From Epinephelus fuscoguttatus (Eukaryota > Chordata > Actinopteri > Perciformes > Serranidae), in the NCBI RefSeq assembly GCF_011397635.1, contig NC_064771.1, forward strand, positions 17,237,379-17,301,378: DNA of 64,000 bases, given 5' to 3'. Shown here piece by piece: positions 46,429-55,140 of this stretch. The notes under the pieces were generated by a model. The model saw only the letters and a list, made by a program, of their open reading frames with translations, was not told the origin of the DNA and ran no database searches. Positions within the stretch are counted from its first letter, which is position 1. Each line of letters opens with the position of its first letter. Made by a program: the position numbers and the translations under genes.

Positions 46429-49400
46429 ACACCTTTGCTGGCACATTCCTATTAAAGTAAATACTCATCTCTCACACCTTCTTTAGTGTGTCGGAGGGCA
46501 GCAGGGTGGCAGCTGCCTATCCAAACAGCCAGACGTTCTCATTTCCTTTAACAGCTGATTTATACTGCTCAGCATGTTTTTCCTCTCTCACAGAATTTTA
46601 ATCTCGACTGTTAAAGGTCCAGTGTGTAGGATTTAGGGGCATGTATTGGCAGAAATGGTGTATAATATTCATGACTATGCTTTCATTAGTTTATAATTAC
46701 CTTAAAATAAGAATCATGTTTTTGTTACCTTAAAATGAGCCGTTTAAATCTACATACAGAATGGATTCTCTCCCATGGAGTCCATCATGTTGTTTCTATG
46801 GTAGCCCATAATAGAACTAAAAACTAAACACTGCATCTAGATAGGGCCATTTACATTTTTTTGTCTTTTTTGCCACTGTTCCCCTACATGCTTGGCACAT
46901 GGGACAAGTTTCAGTTCTGCAACCTCACCACTAGATGCCACTACATCCCACACACTGGACCTTTAACTACAATACTCCTGGCCTGTGCTGTCACTAATGC
47001 CTGTCCAAAAGTAACCTCAATTTTAACTGCTCTGTGATCTGCTGTCTCTAGCCCATACCCCTGATAACTCCTTCCTGGGCTTTGTGAGTGAGGAGGCAGT
47101 GAGCGAGGAGGTAAGGGAGGATGAGCTGGAGCCGGACACCTTCAGGAAAGACAGGATAGCGGTTGTCTACGGCAAACAGGACTACATGTGGCAGGTATAA
47201 TGACCAAAAGAGTATAGTGTAGAAAGTTAGCAAGAAAGACAGCTTAGTGTTTTTGTATATTCTTGTCTCAAAGGGATAGTTTGGATTTTTTGTGATTGTT
47301 TTTTTTTAAGTGGGGTCATATGAGATACTTACCCATGGTCAGTGTATTACCTACAGTAAATGGCGGCCTGCAATGCCATCAGACTAGAGAAGCAGACAGG
47401 CATACCACCACGGAAGCTAAGCAATGTACTGCTTTGGATGGGGGCAGCAGCAAAACGATCTTAGCCATCTTAGTCATCTTATAAAAGCCCCACTTAAAAA
47501 AACTAACAGTATGAATGAGTGTTATACTGTAGTTAGAATATTTTCACAGCTTTAACTTGCCGTCAATCAGCCCTGTCTGTTGGGGAACTAAAACTGTCAT
47601 TTCCATCTTTCCATCAAAGTCCACCAGACTCCTTTGACAAAAAGTGATTTTACCTCGCAGAACACAAAGAGCTGCTTGTCTACCACTGCCTTGATCACTT
47701 ATACTCTAAAAAATGATTCATGAAGTTAGTAGATAATGCTTAAAATACAGAAGTTATTTAGTATAACAGATGACGTTTGTCACATTAAAGTGTTATAGTC
47801 AGTTGACAACGTATTTTCAAGAGGTTAACATTTTTGATTTGGATGGAATTGAAATAAATAAATTAGAATATCATAAATTAAATAATTTGACCACTAAACA
47901 TAAATATTAAGTTGGTTCAACTTAATTAAGCTTTTTGAAATCAAAGCTAAATATGTTGGTTGTAACAAACTAATTGAGTTTGGTAAATTATAAAAGACTT
48001 GTAGGATTTACTCAATAATGGAGTTGGCACTACTTAAAAAGATGCATGCAAACTGTTACCTTATTTTTTCCAAGTTAAACCAATGTATTCTTTTTTAGAG
48101 TGTAGTCTGTGTTAATGTATTACTTTGGTGTTTTAAAGGGCTAGATCAGATCCACTGAAGTGCTGACTGCCATCTATTGTATGTAATACACTGACTATGG
48201 CTCAGTTCCTTATACATCTCCACTTGAAAAAATCCAAACCTTCTTTTACGGTACTCTGAGTGTGTTTCTGCATGTTTGTGTAACTATCAGGGTAAATCTG
48301 AGTATGTTGAGGTGATCAGTGAAGAGCTGGAGACCCACGCTACAGTCTACCAGCCTCCAGGTCACACCTCCAGTCTGCCCAGTTTCATCAGAAACCATGG
48401 CCTGCTGACTCAGGAACGCTTCCTACGACTTCTCCGCAGAGCCAAGGTCAGATAACAGTCAGCGAATCTGAATCTTTAGAGTGCATCTAGTTTGTCTCAA
48501 GTACATTTGTAGATTTATTGAGAATTTGTGGCATGATAATGTTGGACTGAATTGAAGCCCAGCATGGATTCCTGTCCTAATATACTTATCCTGCTTGTCC
48601 TGCCTTGTTTTTAGGTTATGAAAAATCCTCATTAGGATGCAAAATAATGCGTCTTCCTTCTGATGGTTCTCTCTCAGGTGTTTTTAGGTCTTGGGTTCCC
48701 CTATGAGGGTCCAGCTCCCATTGAAGCAATAGCCCTGGGCTGTGTCTTCCTTCAGCCACGATTTGACCCCCCACACTCGTCAGACAACAATGATTTCTAC
48801 AAAGGCAAGCCCACCACAAGAGAGGTAGGTCAAACTGAAAAAAATTACACATTGAATTGAGCATAAATATTGTGCACTGATTTGAAGACATAACAACAGT
48901 AAATAACTTTGGATGACAGATCTCCTCCCAGCACCCTTATGCTGAAAAATTCATCGGCAAACCCCACGTGTGGACTGTAGATGTGACCAACAAGACTGAA
49001 GTACGGGAGGTGGTCAGAGTCATTCAACGCACAGAGGTGGTGACCAGAGAACAAGCAATCATACTGTACATAGACACAAACCTTGTAATCTTTTGAATTT
49101 AAATAAGAGCAGCTCTGAATAAAAGTGCATGTGTGTTTTTGTAGGTGAAGCCTTTCACTCCCCGAGAGTTCACCTGCGAAGGAATGCTGGAGAGGGTTCA
49201 CACATATATTGCTCACCAGGTACAAAGTTGGAGCAATGTAGACCTGTTGCAGTATTTCTGGTGCTTCTTCTACTAAATTAGTCTAGTTGAATTTGAAGAG
49301 TGAGTTTTTATTCCTTGGATAATGGAGAAATAATTCAGTTGTTGTTTGGTTTCTTTTTTTCTTTTAAATCCCTCCAGAATTTTTGCAGTAAATCCGTCCC

Positions 49401-49824
49401 TACTTGGCCACCAGAAAGCACTCTAAGGGTGCACTTGGGTCCCCTGGGGCAGTCATGCGTAAGCGTGTGTCGACGGTCCTCCCTTGTGTGTGAGCCTGCT
49501 TTGTTTCACCACCTGAACAGTCCTGCTGCGTTTATCAGGTGAGAAATCAGTGGGCACAAACATGCCATTTGTGCTGTGTGCAGCTGAAAGTAAATACGCT
49601 TTCATTTCCCTTTTTTTTTTTGCAGACTCAAGATCGGCTGCTCCAGCATGGAACAGGAAGTCAACCATCTGTTTCCTTCCTACAGCCCGTGGGGCCGACG
49701 CTGCGGCCTTCAGCGGGAGCCTCTGCTGTTCAGTTGTGCCGGCTCTGACCCCTCTCACCGGAGACTGTGTCCCTGCAGAGCTCACGTACCTGGACAGGTG
49801 GCACTGTGCCCTGACTGCCTCTGA
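34558..49824 (+). CDS. mgat5b: Alpha-1,6-mannosylglycoprotein 6-beta-N-acetylglucosaminyltransferase (GnT-V family, MGAT5B-like), lacking first exon
   Basis: Sixteen phase-consistent exons: 34558-34673, 39241-39370, 39465-39613, 41519-41583, 43384-43557, 43663-43830, 43970-44139, 44315-44446, 45188-45321, 47052-47194, 48291-48446, 48678-48824, 48920-49036, 49145-49219, 49378-49538 and 49626-49824 (TGA). About 745 residues result. Order: signal-anchor helix LVLCLCLSLSTLLL; stem with heptad-like leucines and HQHHHHQSH; catalytic GT18 region (DSCYAFYGVDGTTCS, FDLIYTDYHGL, FRILDSFGTEPAFN, FPHTPDNSFLGFVSEE, GLGFPYEGPAPIEAIALGC, SQHPYAEKFIGKPHVWTVD, EFTCEGMLERVH); then a Cys-rich tail ending CPDCL. 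The enzyme adds the beta-1,6 branch to N- or O-mannosyl glycans in the Golgi. YAFYGVDGT and FDLIYTDYHG favour MGAT5B over MGAT5; the tail is mixed. The start codon lies in an unidentified upstream exon; the acceptor could also be at 34521. Confidence 0.9.
35990..36400 (+). repeat. About 140-150-bp tandem repeat carrying AGGTCACTGTGACCT
   Basis: Three units, each with GGCACAAACNTTCACTTGGA, CTCAA..ATGAACTGA and TCAAAGGTCAAGGTCACTGT blocks. The nuclear-receptor palindrome is at 36061-36075 (degenerate), 36200-36214 (perfect) and 36350-36364 (perfect). From memory this is a repeat common in teleost genomes. It lies in the first visible intron of the mgat5b-like gene. Confidence 0.8.
37267..37385. 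mobile_element. Very short hAT MITE, 119 bp
   Basis: Starts CAGTGGTTCTCAAACTTTTT and ends GTTTATGAACCACTG, an inverted pair. The interior is CATGCCCC...GGCATGCCCC, also inverted. Flanks GGTTATAG and AGTTATGG resemble an 8-bp duplication with mismatches. Confidence 0.8.
37669..38719. mobile_element. hAT-like element with an internal minisatellite
   Basis: The left edge CTCTGGTTTCCAAACTGGGG and right edge GGTTGGGAAGCACTGGG are hAT-type inverted ends. The interior holds TGTTCTGGGGCTCTGCCTCT and a 53-bp tandem array (37921-38205). There is no transposase frame. It lies in an intron of the mgat5b-like gene. Confidence 0.65.
37921..38205. repeat. About 53-bp minisatellite, five to six copies
   Basis: Units begin AAGCCTAAGGTGGAGAGAGC at 37921 and recur at about 37974, 38022, 38075, 38131 and 38185, each ending CCCTTCCATA.GCCT..GTGG. 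The period happens to keep one frame open for 66 codons, which is not a gene. Confidence 0.85.
40664..40699. repeat. GT microsatellite
   Basis: Perfect (GT)18 tract in an intron of the mgat5b-like gene. Confidence 0.95.
41919..42229 (+). mobile_element. hAT-type MITE, family A copy 2
   Basis: Ends CAGTGGTTCCCAACTCG and ACCAGTTTGGGATCACTG. The interior matches the copies at 4449 and 59826 in opposite orientation (CTGTCCGTTAGTCACTCACT, GTGGACCACGACCCACCAG). It is nested in the TTAA-flanked MITE. Confidence 0.8.
42287..42402. repeat. Long hairpin (inverted repeat)
   Basis: Left arm GCCCAATCAGTCTTCATTCA through AAAATCGGGGAATGAAG; right arm CTTCATTCCCCAATTTTG through GAACGAAGACTGATTGGGC. Arms of about 50 bases surround a loop of about 10, with few mismatches. 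Confidence 0.9.
45401..45447. repeat. 13-bp perfect inverted repeat ACATTGTGGGGAC / GTCCCCACAATGT
   Basis: Left arm 45401-45413 and right arm 45435-45447 pair perfectly around a 21-base loop. Another GTTGTGGGGACA lies just upstream at about 45370. This pattern is a known dispersed motif in fish genomes. It sits in an mgat5b-like intron. Confidence 0.85.
46376..46426. repeat. CA microsatellite, about 25 repeats
   Basis: Perfect (CA)n in an mgat5b-like intron; the longest dinucleotide run in the window. Confidence 0.95.
46611..46966. mobile_element. 356-bp TTAA-flanked MITE
   Basis: Starts TTAAAGGTCCAGTGTGTAGG and ends CACACACTGGACCTTTAA, a near-perfect inverted pair with TTAA edges. The interior CACTAGATGCCACTACATCC is also typical of this common teleost family (by recall). 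It is intact and non-coding. Confidence 0.9.
47270..48247. mobile_element. MITE of about 1 kb with AAAGGGATAGTTTGGATTTTTT end
   Basis: Left end AAAGGGATAGTTTGGATTTT is the inverse of right end AAAAAATCCAAACCTTCTTTT. AAGTGGGGTCATATGAGATA near the left end pairs loosely with TCTCCACTTG near the right end. It is non-coding, between the 47194 donor and the 48291 acceptor of the mgat5b-like gene. Confidence 0.75.
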
Positions 49825-50391
49825 ATGACACTGTGAAAGAACTCAGGAAATAGCAGGAGGAGAAGAGAAAAAATGTGATATGATGAAGGCAGCACCAAAG
49901 AGCTATCTGCAATGCATACTGTATACATAGGTAAAGATTTGATCTTGACCAAAGAGAGACGGCTGTCCTGCCAATGCTTTTGAAAGCTTTGTTTGTAGAT
50001 CTCATGCCAATGGTGAAAGATAGAGTATCTGCACTCTATTTTATTATGATGTGCACATTGAAATGAGTTGAAAACCAACTGTCAGTGCCCCAGTAACTGA
50101 GTGAAGGAGTCATCTCAATCAGCATCCCTGCCATTTAGTTTTTCACAACAATTTTAGTTAATTTATCACAAACACATGAAGGTGTTCATCCCTATGGGAA
50201 TGGACCTTAATGGTCGCTGATTGATAAGTGAATATAAGAGAAGTCGTGCCAAATAGGTAAAGTTAGTTTATATGAAAAGTCAGAATATGACAGGGTGCAT
50301 CCACTTGTGGATTTATCTGGTGCGATTGTTATAGACAAGTCTTTGTTGGTATTTTTTCGTGACAGTCATTACTCAGGAACCAAAACTGAAT

Positions 50392-51147
50392 GAGTACTTC
50401 ACCCCTGAAGGACCATTTGTATGTCAGTTACTCACCTCGTATTAAGCTGTATTCATGAACAGTGAACGAAGAATCCAAAAACGTAAAAAAATTCTTAATT
50501 AACTGAAAGTTTTAGGGGTCCACATTTGACATCTGCAAAACTGCACCAACCATCCATTTACAAACTCTCAGAATGTGTGCAGTTTAATCCAAGGGATTTA
50601 ATCCAGGGATGGCTGTGGCTCAGAGGTAGAATGGGTTGTCCACTAATCGGACGATCAGCAATTCGATCCCTGGCTCCTCCAGTCTGCATGTCGAAGTATC
50701 CTTGGGCAAAATACTGTTCCATCAGTGTGTGAGTGCATGTGTATGGTTACTGAGTAGCAGGTGGCACCATGTATGGTAGCCTCTGCCACTAGCGTGTGAC
50801 TGTGTCTGAATGGGTGAATGTGACATGTAGTGTAAAGAGGGCTTTGATTGGTCGGAAGACTAGAAAAGCTATACAGGTACAGTCCATTTACCATGTATTA
50901 TTTACCCAGTCATATGTTCAGTACTTCTCAAACACATGGATTTGTAAACAGATGTCTTGATACTGTATTGTTACTGCTGTTGTTAAACACGAACCCCTGT
51001 GACTTCAATTTGTCAGGAAATTTTCAGTTTTCTTCGTTCACCATGGAGACATGCGAGAAACAAAAAGTTTTCTTACCGAATCCAACGTAACACTGGGTGA
51101 GTAATTGATATACAAATAATCATTTGGGTGGTGAAGTATTCCTTTAA
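50392..51147. mobile_element. Foldback element, copy 2
   Basis: The left arm GAGTACTTCACCCCTGAAGG with ACTCACCTCGTATTAAG and GAACGAAGAATCCAAAAACG matches the element at 19735. The right arm holds CATGGAGACATGCGAGAAAC and ends TGGGTGGTGAAGTATTCC. The loop carries a SINE (50606-50890). It lies just downstream of the mgat5b-like stop, possibly within its 3' UTR. Confidence 0.8.
50606..50890 (+). mobile_element. tRNA-derived SINE
   Basis: It starts GGATGGCTGTGGCTCAGAGG with a box A-like TGGCTCAGAGGTAGAA and a box B-like AGCAATTCGATCCC about 40 bases later, the layout of a tRNA-derived RNA polymerase III promoter. The tail GACTAGAAAAGCTATACAGG and ACAGTCCATTTACCA is the usual 3' end of this teleost family. 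The copy is fairly complete and inserted in the loop of a foldback element. Confidence 0.85.
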
Positions 51148-51189
51148 AATGTTGAAGGATGATGAATTCAAAGCCTGGTCATGCTGCAG

Positions 51190-51195
51190 AATAAA
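51190..51195 (+). terminator. Candidate polyadenylation signal for the mgat5b-like gene
   Basis: AATAAA about 1.37 kb past the stop codon. It is the first canonical hexamer I noticed on this strand. It lies just beyond a foldback element, so an earlier non-canonical site is equally possible. Confidence 0.3.
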
Positions 51196-52987
51196 ATCCC
51201 TCTTGTTTTTGTAGCTTTTCCTTGATCCCTTAAGCAAACAGTCTAAATGAAGGCAAGACGCACTTTAGGGAAAAGGTGTTAATGTGTATTTAACTTAATC
51301 TAAGTGAGAAGTGGCACTTATGGCTCTAAAGCCATTTAATTCTCTTCTCTGGTTCCAGATCATACTCCGTACAGGGCACTTCAATATTATGCTAAATAAG
51401 TATCCAATCATTCATTTGCTTACAGTAATGTATCACGCCGGTCAGCGTTGCATGGGATTACCGCTCATGTAACCCCTCGATGCATTACTGGCTGCAAATA
51501 TTAGCCCGGGTCTCGGAGGAGAGCGGGTGACAGCCTAAGTGATGAGGCTCATTATCTGAGTGAATCATGGATAACCTCTGGATGCCTTTGGGAGGTCACA
51601 GCCATATGACCATGATTATACTGTCATATAAGCCATTGGTTCCCAACCGTCTTTGACTAAGGAAACCTCCTCAGCTCTGTTTTAATCCATGCCCCCCGCC
51701 AGTATAGGCAGAACCTCATTGTTTGTCTTTCAAACACATATTTTGCGTCATTTAGAGCGGGAAAAGAAGTCACTGAAGGCAGAATTAATTATGTTTTCTT
51801 GAGTTATTTTACTAGAAATTATGATTTTGATCATAACAGATGACTCACTTTGCCCTGAGTTCTTGCGTTTGCTCCAATATTATTCCTTGACTGCCTCATG
51901 ACCTATGGATACTTAAAGCCTCCCCAAGGGTGTTTTGCACCCCAGGTTGATATGAGCAAACATGGAAACTTTACATACAGTAAGTGAAGTGATTTGGCTA
52001 CATGACGCATGCATAGAGACGTTTAAAGCCTGAATGTCTCCATTTCAGAAGCCTCAAATGGTCACACAGACTTATCCCATCATCCTGAAAGAAACAAATG
52101 ATAACAAGTAAAGGCCAGACTACAGCGTTATAAGTGATGGGGTGCTGGATTAACATGGCGCAGCTGTTACCAAAGATGGCTCCAACAATGGCAACAAGCT
52201 GCTATTTTGAACCGGGTCAATGTGAGGTTTTTCTTGGAAACGACGCACTCGTGAATGTTAATTGGCAGAGCAAGAGACCTTTTCCGCCCCGATACACTTC
52301 ATGTGACCAGAACATATTGTCACTCAGGGATCAGACCGCTCAGGGCTGCGACGACAGGACCGCTCGACAATGTGATTGACCAGTAAATGCCTGTGAAACG
52401 GTCCATGAAAACAACACTTGTGATGACTTTGGTGGACTCTGGTGAATTCTTTGGACCTGTCAGATGTGACTTTTGCTTAATTAGCTGAGCGGTCCAAAGA
52501 TGATGGAAATGAACTTGTGTTCATGTCAAAAGGCTGTTTGGATTAAAGGAAAATAAAATTTGCTTTTGACTCACAGGGACGCCTCTGAAACTAATTTTTG
52601 GAAAGTGATGTGTCATTTCTGGATGAGTCATGTTAATTCATATCACTTACATGGGGTATGGCGTATAAAAGCTGTCACTCACCTCCCAGGGGGCTCATAG
52701 AGGGTTCAAACTAAGGGTTCAAAAACAGCGGCGAGTAGATATGGAGCAAATGTGTAAATGTGAACAAAGGTTTTAGTGTTCCACGTGGCTGCCTACTGGA
52801 ACAGTACAAAACTGACAAAGTCCTTATGTTTGACACAAACCCATATGATGTTGATATCCAGTGTGATATGTATCATCTAGCTAATTGTTGTCATCTGGGT
52901 AATTGTGCTTATGCTGCAAATCAGTTTTATGCTTAAATAATTTGATTACAGTGGGGGTTTCTTGTCAGATCAGAATTTATGTGAATG

Positions 52988-53020
<33 letters not shown>
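52988..53020. repeat. GATA tetranucleotide microsatellite, eight repeats
   Basis: Perfect (GATA)8 ending at GATCTGTG. Confidence 0.95.
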
Positions 53021-53094
53021 CTGTGTACTTTGGCACAGTGGTGCTTTAAGCTAAATGCTAACACTAGCATGGCAACATGCTAACAACAGGAGCA

Positions 53095-53815
53095 TTTCGA
53101 CAGCCCAAAATTCAGATCATCAGTCCAAAAAAAAAAAAAAAAGTCCCATTGGACTGAAAGCCCATTTCTCTGACAGCCCATTATCAGAAAAAAACGAACG
53201 CCCATTGCTCTGAAGTCCTGTTTCTCAAAAAATACACACTCCCTGCAGTTAGCTTTAGTTTCCAGGAACTGCCCATTGGTTCAACAGCCCATTGTTCCGA
53301 CCATATTAAACTCATTGTTCCGAAGTCCTTTCCGAAATCATCATGATGCCCTGTGGTTAAGGTCTGGTTAGGTTTAGGCACAAAAACCACTTGGTTAGGG
53401 TCAGGAAAAGATCATGGTGTGGGTTAAAATGAAAAAGAAAGTGACAAACACATAAGCCGTGAGCCTGCTCTGCCTCAAGCCGGTTGCGGCGCACCATACG
53501 CCCGCCGCGAGCCGTTCATCACTGCGGACAGTCGGACTAATGGGATGTCGAACCAATGGCCTGTCGAACCAATGACATGGACCCTACTTTCCTAGCAGCA
53601 TTTGAGCCAACATTCCCAGGTGTTTTTACCCACTTGATGCAGCATTTCCTAATAGCATTGTAGCAACTGAACCAAGGTGTTTTTCACCAACTTGTCCCTG
53701 CGTTTCCAGTGTCTTTTGTGCCACCAAATGTGAACTATTAAGCCAAAACATGACATTTTTTGGACTAATGGGGCTTTGGAATTTTGGGCCATCGCAACAA
53801 TGGGCAGTCCCCTTC
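53095..53815. repeat. Patterned repeat with many CCCATTG(G/T) phrases
   Basis: Short phrases such as AGCCCATTGTTCCGA, GCCCATTGCTCTGAAGTCC and GAACCAATGG..TGTCGAACCA recur on both strands across 700 bases. A central block CACAAAAACCACTTGGTTAG, AGGAAAAGATCATGGTGTGG is remembered as a common fish repeat. The two halves look loosely inverted, consistent with an old foldback element. Confidence 0.6.
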
Positions 53816-54971
53816 ACACAGCAATGTTAAAATGCTCACGTTTTGCTGGTATATTGTTTGCCATGTTCATCACTGTAATTTAGCATGTTAGCATCCTACT
53901 TGCATCCTGCTAGCTAGCACTAAACACAAACACTTGATCCCAAGAGGGATATGAACGCCTGTACAACCATCCAATGGTTGAGATATTTCAGTTTGGACCA
54001 AAGCGATGGACCAACGGACAGGCTGACATTGCCATCCATAAAGCCATACCACTAGCATGGTTAAATATACTGGACTCTGTACTCATATGCCACCTCTGCC
54101 TGTTGAAATAACGATTAGACGGTTAGAAAATAAGAGATGATTGATGGAGGAGAAAAAAAAATCAAAACCCTTGAGAAACCAAGAGAGGAAACATGAACCT
54201 GTGTCAGGGTCAGCCAGACATCATGGAACGTTCACGCTCCAGTAGAGGTTCAATAATGTTTGTCTGAGTGCTTTTTAATTTTACATGAGAGACAGAAACT
54301 TTTTTGGCCACACAGGGACTCGCTCTGCTTGCTCCTATACCTTTTAACTGTGGAATGTGGTGGCAAATCAAACTTCACTGCCAAGAAAAATGAGAGATCG
54401 TATAGAAGAAAGCAATACGGGAGAGTTTTAAATACATTCAAACCTTTAACCTGTCTCTGTCTCTTTATTTGAAAGATAGTTTCATTATGAGAACACCTTG
54501 TGCTAAAGAGAAGTGAGATAACACTGTTTTTTCAGACTTCAATGTTATTTTACATGCATGACTAATTTATTTAAGAGTTGGGGATGACAAAGCACAAAAG
54601 TAGTTTACATTTAGTCCAAAATGATTGCACTGTATCAGGATCAACTTCAAGTACAGACATAACTCAACCATGTCTTTTTCTTCCTGAGAGTTACTGGAAA
54701 ATGTTGTAACCACTAAGATTTGTAGTTATTGCTGTATTATATTTTCATGACTGTTTACTATCAATCACACTGTTTACACTGAGTCTTCAAGCGTTTCCCA
54801 ATGTGCTTCTTGTCTCCAATCAAACACCACTTCAGACTGATTGAATGCCCCCTCTTTTTCACATTTTATTTGGTCTCCTGCCTGCTTTTTCTTTACTTTA
54901 ACACTTCTTTTCAGATTTCGTTTCCCTTTTCTTACTGTATCTTTAGCCATGCTATATTCCCATGTCATCAT

Positions 54972-55140
54972 CTATAGCCCTTTTTACACAGAGATCCCAC
55001 GATAGGGCAGCGACAAAGGCCCCTCATTGCACCAAACAATGCTGGCATAATGCCGCCCCAGTGTGTGATTTTAGATAGCATGCCGGCGTTCCTAAAGCGA
55101 AAGAGGCGTGACTGGCATGACATGTAACACAACAGCATCT
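54972..55140. mobile_element. MITE fragment with TAGCCCTTTTTACAC end
   Basis: It begins TAGCCCTTTTTACACAGAGA and continues with a CpG-bearing stretch GCATGCCGGCGTTCCTAAAG, unlike its AT-rich flanks. The opposite end was not found. Confidence 0.45.

Noticed and set aside
50606..50680. Apparent tRNA gene
   Set aside because: Boxes A and B are present, but the sequence continues into a standard SINE body and tail; it is a tRNA-derived SINE.
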